Positions 1-37,042 of a stretch of DNA of 64,000 bases are shown piece by piece. The stretch's first letter is position 1, and each line of letters begins with the position of its first letter. The position numbers and the translations under genes were made by a program. The stretch is from contig NC_072467.1 of the NCBI RefSeq assembly GCF_027596085.1, forward strand, positions 16,265,481-16,329,480. The letters run 5' to 3'. This DNA comes from Anoplopoma fimbria. Lineage: Eukaryota > Chordata > Actinopteri > Perciformes > Anoplopomatidae. Below the pieces are notes generated by a model. It was not told the DNA's origin and made no database searches. It saw nothing but the letters and a program-made list of their open reading frames with translations.

Positions 1-202
1 GTATTGTGTTTTATTTGCATGTGCGTGTGTGAAGGGTGAATATTATGGTGATTCCTATCCATTTATTATGGTAAAATATACACTATAGTTTTTATGTATA
101 TATATATATATATATATATTATTTTTGTTCATACACTGTGTGTGAATATATTCAATATGTTGCACTCATTACTGTTGATACTTTTATATATATACTGTGT
201 AG

Positions 203-24431
<24,229 letters not shown>

Positions 24432-24641
24432 CACACACACACACACACACGCTGAGTGAAACCAGGAGACCTGGGAGAGAGGAGTAAGGGGTCTGTGACA
24501 TGACTGAGATCAGGAAGTGTGGGGGGGGGGGGGGGGGTGCTGTGTCCCATGTCAGGGGGTTCTCTTTGAAAGTGAGAGCTAAACATGATGTAGTGCATTT
24601 TGTTGTTGCTAGCTTACAGCTAGAGTGTTCTCTACCGCGTG

Positions 24642-24647
24642 AATAAA
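24642..24647 (+). terminator. candidate carmil2 polyadenylation signal
   Basis: A canonical AATAAA lies 211 nt after the stop, giving a 3' UTR of about 230 nt that includes a 17-nt G run near 24522-24538. Confidence 0.6.
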
Positions 24648-25276
24648 CACAGACTGCACAAACCGTCCAGTTATCGAACAATGTGTCCAGAACAATGGAA
24701 ACTGAAGTGATTGATTCAACCTTCAGAATTCTGTAAACTATTTTTTAAAATTGATTTGGAGTCCCAAATCGCAGCATCTGTTTGTATAACGCATGCTTTA
24801 TTTGTACGAATCCAACCCCTGTGTTCTCATTGCAGTCTATGCTTATTTACCCCAAAAAACAAAGCTAACAGACGTTAGCTGCGGGGCTGGAAGCACACCG
24901 TGTGTCTTTTACGTGTTGACAGCTCATCTTCTGAATGATGTCACCAATATTCAGGAAATTCATCACAACTATATTGTCATTTCCTCACATTGATGAACTG
25001 GCGCCATATAAGGGGCCTATCACATGTCGCTTTTACTTTGGTCCGTCAAAGTCATTGTTGTCAATGTATACAAGCAGAAAGGCGCTGCACAAGCGTTCCC
25101 AAGAGCCTATTTTTTAGGGTGCTACGGCTTCGCCCCCGCGCACCGCATGTCATTTGACGAGGACCGACCAACCATAGCTGTCAGATATTTTTTCTTTTTT
25201 TACGTAATTAATTGTCTACGGTTAATGATTAGAGGATAAGTTAATCATTTTAGCAGGAGGCAACCTCTGCTAAAGT

Positions 25277-25748
25277 GTCCTAAAGCTGCATTCTCTCTAC
25301 TGACCATCAGGGGGCGACTCCTCTGGTTGTATAGAAGTCTATGAGAAAATGACTCTACTTCTCTCTTGATTTATTACATCAGTAAACATTGTAAACATGA
25401 GTTTATGGTCTCAATCTCTAGTTTCAAATTTTCTTCAATACAGCATGATGTTCATTTAGTAAATTATGGTCCATTTAGAGTCAAATAGACTATAAAGCAG
25501 GGTATGTTTTAAGGCGGGGCTACTATGATTGAGATGTTGCTGCCGCTACCAGAGCCATATATGGCATCTCTACGACAGTCCTCTGCAATCCAAAAATGGT
25601 AACTTCTGTTCATTGGCTCCAAAAAAACAACATGGCACTGGCCGTAATCCAAGATGGCGACAGCAAAATCTCTGAATTTGAGGCTTCATAACGGCAGTCC
25701 AATGATGACGTCACGATGACTTTGTCCACTTCTCACATACAATCTGTG
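25277..25748 (+). repeat. dispersed repeat family A, longest copy
   Basis: This copy runs from aaagctgcattctctctact, through cagggggcgactcctctgg, the agtttatggtctcaatctct block, aaagcagggtatgttttaag and gcggggctac, to aagatggcgacagcaaaatc and the gtccacttctcacatac end. It is the most complete of five copies, all on the plus strand. No terminal inverted repeat or coding region was seen. Confidence 0.8.
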
Positions 25749-28677
25749 GCTGCAGGGCAATAGAACGACCAAACTGGCAGATATCTTTTATTTATTCCCT
25801 AAATAACATTCTACGATAAATAAATGGAGGAGAAGTTTACCATTTAGGTCAGGACTACCCGGAGCTTTACTGTGCATCCCACAGAATATTAAATTGCTTC
25901 ACCCAGGGAATATAAATAAAAAGGCTTCACCCTTGCTGACCAAGGAAGTCACAACATCCGGTGGAAAGTTCAGCCAAACTGAAAATCGAGCAGTAAAGCT
26001 ACCATGCGGTGCTGGAAATCCATTTATCTTTGTTCTGACTTTGTTTAGTTAAGACAGTGAAGTTTGCTGCTAAATAACAGCAACTACATCATCATCATCA
26101 TTGCAGCACGCAGTTTTTAGTTGCTTGGTAACGGAAGCCGTGAGCGTAGCATAATCCCCCCTCCTTTCCCCACCACATTGGGTAAAAAGATTGACGGCTG
26201 CAGTTTTCCGCGCGTTTTGAGGTGCGACATGTGAACGGCCCCTTAAAGCTGCAGGACGAGCAGCCATCTTTAGCTCCACCTTAAACATGTTGAACTGGTT
26301 TAACTCTACCACCCAGGGTTAATCTGCATCTACTTGCATCTTTGTATTGATTTATGCGCCCCTAAAATCCCCTTTGCACACAGTGTGAACACACCTTTAA
26401 GACTGGGAGTTAGTGGATCCTTTCCAAGGAGGCAGAATCTGAAACGGGACACAGCTAGCTTCAGCTAAATGATCATCAGCTGGGAGGTTGTGAAGTCTTT
26501 GCTGGATGCTCTCCACTAAAGAGATGGCTCGTCTAACAGAGCGTTTGTGAGTGTAGTTCATCATCATGTCAGAGACACATTTATATCACCTGCTTCTATA
26601 CGATCTGAAGCCGGGTTTCTCTGTTGCCACGATGTTCTTTATGATTCTGTAACTTTTCACTTTGCCTTCTTGAATTATTTTTTTTCCAGAAGATGAGAAA
26701 GTTCCAGGAAAAGACTCGTCAACATTTTCATTGTGACTTAGATTTAGTTGATTGATCTATATTTAGACACATAAAGCTAATTTGCTCATGTTACTTTTTC
26801 CAATTGGAGATTTGTGTTTAAATTGTTATGACCTTACAAATTTTGATTGCATGATGTTTTAAATCACACTTTTTTTTGTCGTTGGCTGTTTGCGAGAACG
26901 TTTTTTTGTTGTTGTTGTTGCCCCAAACCAATCACTGTGACATCCATCCACACAACATGGTTCAGTCCAGACAGAAGCTATGTTAGCGTTAGAACTGCTC
27001 ACTATTACTACTGAGGCCCTGCAGTTTAGTATGCTTTCTGTCCTGCTAGCCTAAAGATGCATCAACACTGACTGCTGAGGAAGCTAGCTCCAAGTGAGAT
27101 GAGATTTCCAATACTCCACGCACACATTGTATGAGTAGAAGTACAGCAACAAATCCATAGTTCAGTTTCCTAATTTCGTTTCAATAAATAAAAGTGCCAC
27201 GCTCAGGGAGATAACGTAAAGTTACATTAGACGGTACCAGTACTGGTTTAAAGTTGAGAGCACACAAAGCTTTATCATGATACTCTGAATTAGTCATTTT
27301 TGTTCATGGATCAGGTCTGTTGCTTCCATCCAGCACACGGCACCAGATGTAACGTCGCTGCAGGACCTCAGTAATGCACAGTGACACGTCCTTGTCATTG
27401 TTTAAGGTCCTTAACTCCGTTAAGAAGGAAATCAAGGAAAAAAACAACACTACACTTTGAATACCATTTCCTCCTGTACTAGAGGGGCAACTGCTAAACT
27501 CAAGGTATCTCAGAACAAACAACTAGAAGAGCATAAACCATTTTAGAGCTGTAAGTTCAGTGAATCCATTTATATGTTCAATAGCTGTGTCAGTATCATC
27601 CTCTCTTGGCACCATATTTGGCGCAGTGAGAGGATTTTTACAACTGAAGTTGATGACTGCTAGTTGTTTCTAGCAGGGGAAACATTCAATCAGCAGAATA
27701 GCACAAGAACTTTGAATCGCTCAGTGAAATTCTAAATATGGGCGGCAACTTGGAGGTGTGGAACCAGGCTAGGATGAGGCTACATCAGGCTTAAATTTTT
27801 CATCGAATTTTCTACCGATAGTTCCCAGTTTTTTTTACAAATGCTGCTCTTGCTGCAGAGAGGTGAGGTGGCTCCCGAAATCTTGATTAAAAACATTTAC
27901 AATTAAAGAAATAAGCCCAACTTTCTGGTAGTTTTGTCACAAATTGTATACATTGAAAATGATGTCAAATCCATTTCCTTTACATAATTTACTTTACCTT
28001 TTTGGAATCTCACATGGGAAACTAAAGCTCTGCATGTTTCTGTTGACTCACATCAATGTGTGTAACATTTGTATCAATTCAGGTTCAGTCATTCTGTCAC
28101 ACAACCACACATGTAATCACCACATCCATCATATCACAGGAGAACTATATGATTCTAATAAAGGCCCAGTATATGATCAGATATTATGGGAGATGTGATC
28201 TATCAAACTCTCAGGGTGGCTGTGGAGAACGGTGTGTTTTGTATGAGCAGACCTCAGGTCAGCTCCCCGTGCTGTCAGCGACCTGAGCCTCTGTCTCATC
28301 CTGGAGGAGTTTATTTTCTACCCTCATGTTTATCTTTGCCTTGCACGCACAGAATATGTACAAAACTACATGAAGCAAACAAAACAAAGTTATGAACAGA
28401 GTTTAAATCCATACCTATACTTGTTAATAATTATTAAAATGATGAGTTGTGTCATAATCTTGTACTCTCTTCATTTTGTTTAATGTCTTCCGTCTCTATT
28501 GGGGGGTTGAGACAATAAACCTGATGACGCCACGCTGACGTCAGCACGGTTACATTTGCTGAGGCTTAGAGCCTGATAATGAAGAGCCTGCATTATAAAT
28601 CTGTGTAAGTGAGGTTTTAACATCATTTAATGTCACTCTAGGGGACTGAAATGTCCCCCATAACTACTGTTGTACTC

Positions 28678-28790
28678 AATTTAAAATCAATTCCATTAAT
28701 TTTGTATAGCCCAAAATCCCAAATTTGCCTCAGAAGGCTTTACAATCTGTACATATAACACATTCTCTGTCCCAGGTAAAACTGTACTGT
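28678..28790 (-). repeat. degenerate L2-type LINE 3' end
   Basis: The reverse complement reads gggacagaga..., then acagattgtaaagcc, tctgaggcaaattt and tttgggctatacaaaat, the same order as the L2 3' ends at 45.3, 46.3 and 61.7 kb, with substitutions. Only the tail survives. Confidence 0.75.
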
Positions 28791-30953
28791 GTACAACAGC
28801 ATTCAGCTGGACTCCCTTCAAAACTGAAAGTCAAAGATTGATCAGAACCGGCTGTCCTTTGGTTGGACCATCTATAATAAAAACCAACATAAATGAAAAT
28901 TATACTGAGTATACTCAGTATGTTTTCCAAATGAGAGTACTTTGTGACCGCTTGTGTTGTGAAGCTCTGCTCATGATAAATATTTGATTTATTTTCGCGT
29001 CACAACTCATGGATTTGTCTCGTGCCTTTCCTCATCAAGAAAACTACACGCCGATTGAAAATACCACTACTACTTCTTAATAATACTCTTTATACAACAT
29101 GTTATACTCAATCATACAAATACTTTTGATTAGAAGAAGAAACAGATTTGCTAGACAGAGAAGACTGAGACGTGCTGCAATAGATGAAATATACATCCCT
29201 TGTTAATATATATTAATACATATAGTATTATCATATAGTCATATAGTGTCAGTCTACACCCTCTCCTGGGGAAACTTAGACATGGCACAATTTTGTTTTT
29301 TCACACACAGTTGGCTGTCACAGCAGAGTGTGATTGTATTTTCACATAGCTTTTAGTCACATTTCATATCACGACACCATTATTTGTTTCAATATCTTTA
29401 TTGACAGCGTGAACAACCATATCAGTATTGTGCACTTTACCGTCATGTTCCTGTTTTTCTCTAACACTTCCATGGACACAGTGACCTGAGACTAAACAGC
29501 TGAGCATCGCTGCTCCTTCAGCACCAAACATCACTCCTATTTACATCCTCTATTAAAAGACAAGTTTCCCTGTAAATAGTTTTAATTGATGTTTCTAATA
29601 GTATTAATAGTGATTAGATGACAATAGAGCCTTTGACCTGTAACTTCATTACATTGCTAAATTATTTAGGATTTGTGTATATGTTGGAATTTGTTTTGTA
29701 GTAAGATTGCTCATCAATTTTTTTTTTAAATTATTATTATTGAAAACTAACTTTCCCCAAAAAGTTTTAGGTAAATCAACTTCCAAGTACATACACTTAG
29801 ATAGCCTCTATTTAAATAATAAGTTCTCAAAAGTTGTAAAATACAGTGGTAATGCAAGAGTTATTTTCATGCTGCAGTTCATGTTCATGTGAGCCTGTGA
29901 CCAGGTTAAAGGAAACACTAACATTTGCTTTATAGTTTGTTCACAATGATGACATAATGAGTGCAAGCATGCAGTTTTGCAGTAGAAGTACAGCAGAGTG
30001 CAATAGTTTGTCAAGCTATGTAAGGACATTGACCACCAAAGATCCAGGATGCAAACTAAACAAATGGACAGATCTGTGTGCGGTTAGTGAGTGGGTAGAA
30101 TAAATCATTACAAAGTGGCCAAATATTAAGTGTCCAGATATAAACATGTATTTGGTGGAGAAATCTAGCAGAGAGACATTAGAGCTAAAAGTCACTAGAT
30201 GATCAACTCTGTTATCTGTGTTCATGGTCAGAGCCTCAAACACCATGAAGACACTCAGAGGTCTGACTTTATTCACTTTTAAAATGGCCGCTACAAACAG
30301 TCCAGTGGTTCAGTCAGGACCACTTCGTCAAAGAAACTTTATTTACATTGCAGTAAGATATATTTGGCGGTATGGATGTGTTCTGGGAGCCCCCAGCCCT
30401 TCAACATGCATATGTGGAAAGCCTAGGGCAGGGAGAGCAGCAGTAAGGAGCCCCCATAGGGTACAGAACAGAGCAGGCATTAATGACAACAGTATGGACA
30501 ATGATAAGTCAGACACAGCATAAAAAGCAGGACTGGGGTGGAAGTGGCTTGCAGAGGAATCAGCAAGGACAGGCAGGCTGAAGCTTTAAATAAGGCGCTC
30601 TGTATGAGATTTGCCAATCACATATTCGTTAAAACTTGAGTTCCTTGTTGGGATATTGCTTCTGACAACCGAACATCAACAACAGAATTTTTTGATGCTA
30701 GTAACAGTTTTAATGTTTGAAACTTGTTAACTCTTAGAGATGGCCGGGGCAAAACCCGTTGCCAACATGTGCATGGATATTTTTGATGACGACGGCTGTA
30801 AAAAGGTCTATAGATGAGGAAGATTGTCAGAAGATCTGGGTAATCTTATCAGTCAAATGATTTTGGCTTCATGTGTCACTGAGCAACTTTCATAAGAATG
30901 AATGGAAGCACACCCAACTCTTTATCCCCTTTTTTAAAAAAATATATTTAAGC

Positions 30954-31327
30954 ATGTAAACATGTGGGCTGCATGGTGGTGTAGTGGTTAGCACTGTCGC
31001 CTCACAGCAAGAGGGGCCCGGGTTCAATTCCCGGGACAACCTTCTGTGTGGAGTTTGCATGTTCTCCCCGTGTCAGCGTGGGTTCTCTCCGGGTTCTCCG
31101 GCTTCCTCCCACAGTCCAAAAACATGCAGGTTAGGTTAATTGATGACTCTGAAATTGCCCGTAGGTGTGAATGTGAGCGTGAGTGGTTGTCTGTCTCTAT
31201 ATGTCTGCCCTGTGATAGGCTGGCGACCTGTCCTTCGCCCATTGACAGCTGAGATCGGCTCCAGCACCCCCGCGACCCTTAACTGGATAAGCGGTTACGG
31301 AAGATGGATGGATGGATGTAAACATGT
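30954..31327. repeat. target-site duplication pair of the SINE
   Basis: The 12-mer ATGTAAACATGT occurs at each border of the SINE, at 30954-30965 and 31316-31327. The last A of the right copy could also be read as part of the tail. Confidence 0.88.
30966..31315 (+). mobile_element. tRNA-derived SINE with perfect 12-bp target duplication
   Basis: The head has RNA polymerase III box A (TGGTGTAGTGG) and box B (GGTTCAATTCC). The body matches the copy at 49.2 kb. The 3' end is CCGCGACCC...GGATAAGCGG followed by (GATG)n. ATGTAAACATGT flanks both ends (30954-30965 and 31316-31327), so this is an intact retroposition event. Confidence 0.9.
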
Positions 31328-32613
<1,286 letters not shown>

Positions 32614-32825
32614 CATTGTGTCATGGGAGTGTTGGATGATGTAGAAGTAACTTCCAAAGCGCATTCTGATGACTCTGTTCCTCAATATAGTGGAAGAGTA
32701 ACTGTATATTTACATGCAAGTTATATGTCAACAATAAAAACAGTGTTTCAGTGTAGAGTTTTACAAAAGCTCTGTTTTCTGTTAACTGCATCCCCGGGGC
32801 CAGAGCGGGCGACATAGAATCCCAT

Positions 32826-33209
32826 TTGAAACTGCTGGCTAAGGCTAAACGTAAATACCGTACGATTGTTATTCACGTCGGCGGTAATGACACCCGATTA
32901 CGTCGCTCGGAGGTCACTAAATTGAACGTGGAATCGGTGTGTTCGTACGCAAAGACGATGTCGGACTCCGTAGTATTCTCTGGCCCTCTCCCTAATCTGG
33001 TCAATGATGAGATGTATAGCCGCATGTCATCATTCCGCCGCTGGCTGTCGAGGTGGTGTCCTGCAAACAATGTGGGCTTCGTAGACAATTGGCATACTTT
33101 CTGGGGAAAACCTGGTCTGATTAGGAGAGACGGCATCCATCCTACTTTGGATGGAGCGGATCTCATCTCTAGAAATCTGACCCAGTTCATTAGTGGACCT
33201 AATCCATGA
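32826..33209 (+). pseudogene. L2 LINE ORF1 remnant with SGNH hydrolase (esterase) domain
   Basis: The 127-codon frame has the SGNH block III-like [11 protein letters not shown] near residue 18 and block V-like [12 protein letters not shown] near residue 107. These supply the Asn and the Asp-x-x-His of the catalytic set. The block I Ser (GDS) lies upstream and is not visible, so the domain is N-terminally truncated. Esterase-type ORF1 proteins are known from the CR1/L2 superclade, where they are thought to assist retrotransposition. The frame is the same as the endonuclease ORF, separated by a stop at 33207-33209. Confidence 0.75.
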
Positions 33210-33272
33210 CCCAGAGTTCAGACCAGGAAGCAGAAGCAGAGTCGCAGTCTTTCACACCTCTCTGCGCTTCCT

Positions 33273-34084
33273 TTGGAGCAGTTACCCACCCACTTACCCA
33301 CCCAAAACCCTATAGAGACTGTGTCTGCCCCACGGCCACTTCAATTATTTAAAGTCAACAGAAGAGGAGTTATACAAAATAACTTAATAAAAGTTAAGGC
33401 AACTGATGCAATAGTGCATCAAAACAGGACAGTTAAATGTGGACTCTTAAATATTAGATCTCTGTCATCTAAGGGTGTACTTGTAAATGATTTAATATCA
33501 GATAATCATATTGATTTATTTTGTCTTACTGAAACCTGGCTGTGTCATGAAGAGTACGTTAGCCTTAATGAATCAACTCCTCCAAGTTATATTAATACTC
33601 ATATTCCTCGAGGCACAGGCCGAGGAGGTGGAGTAGCAGCTATCTTTGACTCAAGCCTATTAATAAACCCTAAACCTAAATTAAATTACAACTCATTTGA
33701 AAGCCTTGTTCTTAGTCTTTCAAACCCGAGCGGGAAAGCATTAAAGTCAATTTTATTTGTTATAGTGTATCGTGCACCAGGTGCGTATTCTGAATTCCTA
33801 TCTGAATTCTCAGAGTTTTTATCTAGTTTAGTCCTTAAGACAGATAAAGTTATTATTGTAGGGGATTTTAATATTCATGTGGATGTGTATAATGATAGCC
33901 TTAGTACTGCGTTTGGTTCATTACTAGATTCTATTGGCTTCTGTCAGTGTGTACATAAACCGACTCACTCTTTTAACCATACCCTCGACCTTGTTCTGGT
34001 ATATGGTATTGAAGTAGAAAATGTAATTGTCTCTCAACAGAACTCTCTTTTATCGGACCATTTTCTAATAACCTTTGAATTTGC
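33273..34084 (+). pseudogene. L2 LINE endonuclease domain, cut by LTR insertion
   Basis: This is an apurinic-endonuclease-like domain with [11 protein letters not shown] (residues about 58-68), FCLTETWL (about 84-91), the GDFNIHVD block, [12 protein letters not shown], and [12 protein letters not shown] just before the break. Catalytic Glu, Asp/Asn and His motifs are present, so the domain was functional when interrupted. The frame then runs into the LTR and stops at 34340. Only codons up to about 34084 belong to the LINE. Confidence 0.85.
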
Positions 34085-34494
34085 TGCAGGCAGTGTTTTC
34101 CTGCTCTGTGGGGTATTATATGTAATTCGGTCTTTGACCTCAAGGTGGACTCGTGTTATTTCTCGTAAATGTATCCGTGTTATTTCTTGTTCGTGGGTTT
34201 TTGTCGAGAAGCTTCGAGAAGCTAGTGTCACAGCTGCAGACAAGTCACGTTCTATAAACGTTCTAAGGTTTTATGTTTCAAGCAGGCACCAAGAAAGATT
34301 TAATTTAACCCCATTGGCTACAAGCAGGCAAAGTGGTTAGTGTTGTGTTTTTGTTACCTTTTGTTTGCCGTGAATGATTCGTATGCTCTTGGGTAATTGT
34401 TTGTGTGTTAAACTAATTTCATGTCTGTATTGTATTGTAGTTCTACGGTGTGATTAAACCATCAGTAAAAGGAGCCGGAGCCTCGAGTATTTCA
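34085..34494 (+). repeat. BEL/Pao 5' LTR
   Basis: It starts TGCAGGCAGTG and ends CGAGTATTTCA (TG...CA termini). Read against the 3' LTR I found no differences. TGATTAAA near 34451 could serve as a weak polyadenylation-type signal. ATGGG follows both LTRs, so the exact end could be 5 nt later. Confidence 0.9.
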
Positions 34495-34495
34495 A

Positions 34496-34513
34496 TGGGC
34501 GTTACAGTAGAAC
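34496..34513 (+). other. candidate primer-binding site of the BEL/Pao element
   Basis: TGGGCGTTACAGTAGAAC starts one base after the LTR CA terminus. A TGG start is expected, because tRNA 3' ends read CCA. The exact tRNA was not identified. Confidence 0.5.
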
Positions 34514-35188
34514 ACTACACTGCATCGTGAACTCCAAGATGGACGTAACACGGAGCTGCGCGCAGATGGCCTTAACACGGAGCTGCGCGCGGACAGAAGA
34601 CGACGTCACCGCACACTGCTAGAAGGAGGTACCGCAATAAGAACTGTCGCGCTTGAATCACAAGGAGAAGACGTTAAAGGCTAAATAAGCAAGAATGCTG
34701 AAGATCGCATCTTGAAAGTAGCACAAGTAATCTGCCATTTAAGCTGCGTTGTGGACATTTCATTTGTGTGCTGCCTTAAAGTAACAGTGGATATTTAATT
34801 TGCGGTTGGTTGTAAGAATCAAAGTGACTAAGTAAATACAGTGTTTTGAAGTGAATTAAGTGTAAGATGTTTTAAGTTTAAAATCGTATTATTGCATGTG
34901 ATATCATACAAGTGGGTTTTTCATATTAAGACTACCTAAGATTTCATAGCAATTATTATTTGCCTTACATTGCCATTCTAAACAGGTTTTACAGCAGTGT
35001 GTTGCCTTGATGTGTAGTTAAACAAGTTTAAGCTAAGGCAATCCCAAAGGCCTTATACAGTATATTGCCTATATTGTGCATTTAGAAAGTGAAACATTTA
35101 TTTTGGGTTTCATATAGATTTTATTTCATATCAGCGCATTTGAGAAGTACATTTCATTTAAATGTCAACACATTCATAAACATTTAAC
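34514..35188 (+). other. BEL/Pao 5' leader
   Basis: This is 675 nt between the primer-binding site and the gag start. It contains a short direct repeat (aacacggagctgcgcgc) at about 34545-34562 and 34573-34590, and is otherwise AT-rich. Confidence 0.5.
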
Positions 35189-37042
35189 ATGTCACAAACA
35201 AGCGTAAGTGCTACACAGGCAACTAAAGAAGCCAAGCATGGAGACCCACAAGAAGATGGTGAAAATACCCCAGCTCAAGCTGACTCTGGTGAGCAAGCTG
35301 AAGCGACAGCACAAGACGCACAATCCCAGGTTGGTGCATATATCACACAACAGCCTCCAGACATGAGAAGAAGCGAACGTCCACGAACGCTAACTGAAAA
35401 AGGAAAGGCTCAGCTGGATGAAAGGTTGTGTGAACTGAACGCACATTTTGTGAAGCTATATGGAAAGTGGAAATATCACATTAATGGCTTAAGACGAACC
35501 ATTAGGGAAAATGATGCTGTGGATCTGATTGAGGATGTTGCAAGCACAATCAACTCTATCCAAGATCAGATTGACGAAACTTACCTCAAAATAAGAGATA
35601 TTGCAACTCCTGAACCTGAAATCCGGAGAATAAATGACACATGTAATGCACTCACTGTGACTGCAAATAAAAGGGCTCAACAATACCTCAGTGGTAATGA
35701 AGATTCAGAAGTTGTACCCTGGCCTGAAGCTGAGTCAGTGTTTGACAACACAGTATCCAGTGCAAGCTCGCTTAAACCCAGCTGTAAGTCAAACACCTCT
35801 TCCAGTCTGTCACGGTACAATAAACTACAAGCAGCGGCCGAAGTTGCAGCTACACAAGAAGTTCTCAAAATAATGAAAGAACAACATCAACGAGAAGAAG
35901 AGATTCGGAAACTTGAGGTGGAGGAACAAATGTTAACGGCAAAAAGAGAAGCTGAAGAAAAGGAAATTGAAGCGGATAATGCTGGAAAACGAACTCAGTT
36001 TATTTCAGAAAGCGCTGCTAGAAAAACAGAGCTGGAAAAGAAAAGGCGAGAAGTGGAACGGTTGGAGGAAATAAAAAAGCACAATGCAGCACAAGCCAGG
36101 CTGAATATTTTCTCAGAAGATCATTATGACGAGGTAGCGCACCAGTCAGCCATTTTGACTGAACAGAGTCGAGACATCTATCCATCCTCACTAAAGGTTC
36201 CAGTTTCCCTCTACCAACCATCCGCTCTCAACCCTGTAAGCAACCCCTTATATCCTGCTCAACAAGCACCGCCTCCCCAAGCTAGCCCTGCTCAGCAAAC
36301 CATACCTGATCCATCTTATCATCCACACCTAGCTGCCATCACTAAGACCTCTCTCCCACATCCCTCAATGTTCACATCCAAATACACACCTCAACCAGCC
36401 AGTTTCCCTCAATCTCCAATTGTTCAGCAAGCCATCCCCAATCAACCTCTTACCATTCAACAAGTCCCATTTACCAAGGTTCCCACTACTCACTCACCCA
36501 CATTCACCACCTCTCATGAAGCCTCCAATGATCTTGTGAGAACACTCGCTGAAGCGATTACAGCCAATCGTATCCCAATCCCAGAACCGGCTGTCTTCGT
36601 AGGAGATCCTCTCAAGTATAATGATTGGAAGCTTTCATTCTGTACTCTGATTGATCGTAAGAACCTGCCAACTCAAGAAAAACTCTTCTTTTTGCGCAAG
36701 TACGTTGGTGGCCCAGCCAAAAGAGCTATTGAAGGACATTTCCTAGTAGCAACAGAAACGGCTTACAAAACCGCCTGGGACAAACTTGAGGACAGATACG
36801 GCAATCAGTTTGTAATTGGTAAGGCATACCGCGACAAGATACACGCATGGCATAAAATTGGTCACAAGGACAGCGAAGATCTTCGTGAGTTTGCGGATTT
36901 TCTAAGCAGTGTTGAATCAGCAATGCCTTATGTTCAAGGTTTACAAGCTCTTAACGACTGTGTGGAAAACCAAAAAATAGCTGCCAAATTACCTGATTGG
37001 TTAAGTGCAAGTTGGAACAGAAAAGTCACTGTACCAAGATGA
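35189..37042 (+). CDS. BEL/Pao gag-like protein
   Basis: The 617-codon frame encodes the structural (Gag) part. The N-terminus is polar. Residues about 210-300 are highly charged (repeated REAEEKEIE and KKRREVERLEE patterns), suggesting a coiled coil. Residues about 330-450 are Pro/Gln-rich. Residues about 460-610 (PAVFVGDPLKYNDWKLSF, LEDRYGNQFVIGKAYRDKI) match the gag-like domain usual in BEL/Pao (DUF1759 type). The start is the first ATG after a long leader. The frame ends in a stop where the homologous reading continues one base over into pol. Confidence 0.88.
   Translation: MSQTSVSATQATKEAKHGDPQEDGENTPAQADSGEQAEATAQDAQSQVGAYITQQPPDMRRSERPRTLTEKGKAQLDERLCELNAHFVKLYGKWKYHINGLRRTIRENDAVDLIEDVASTINSIQDQIDETYLKIRDIATPEPEIRRINDTCNALTVTANKRAQQYLSGNEDSEVVPWPEAESVFDNTVSSASSLKPSCKSNTSSSLSRYNKLQAAAEVAATQEVLKIMKEQHQREEEIRKLEVEEQMLTAKREAEEKEIEADNAGKRTQFISESAARKTELEKKRREVERLEEIKKHNAAQARLNIFSEDHYDEVAHQSAILTEQSRDIYPSSLKVPVSLYQPSALNPVSNPLYPAQQAPPPQASPAQQTIPDPSYHPHLAAITKTSLPHPSMFTSKYTPQPASFPQSPIVQQAIPNQPLTIQQVPFTKVPTTHSPTFTTSHEASNDLVRTLAEAITANRIPIPEPAVFVGDPLKYNDWKLSFCTLIDRKNLPTQEKLFFLRKYVGGPAKRAIEGHFLVATETAYKTAWDKLEDRYGNQFVIGKAYRDKIHAWHKIGHKDSEDLREFADFLSSVESAMPYVQGLQALNDCVENQKIAAKLPDWLSASWNRKVTVPR

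Larger units (their letters stand above)
24670..30950. other. intergenic stretch with old repeats, no gene seen
   Basis: The interval between the convergent host genes begins here. Apart from family A at 25277-25748 and a reversed L2 3' end at 28678-28790, no conserved reading frame was found. The longest frames are under 110 codons and show no recognisable motif. Confidence 0.5.

Noticed and set aside
30966..31040. tRNA gene
   Set aside because: Box A and box B are present but the sequence continues into a SINE body with a retroposition target duplication. It is a SINE head, not a tRNA gene.
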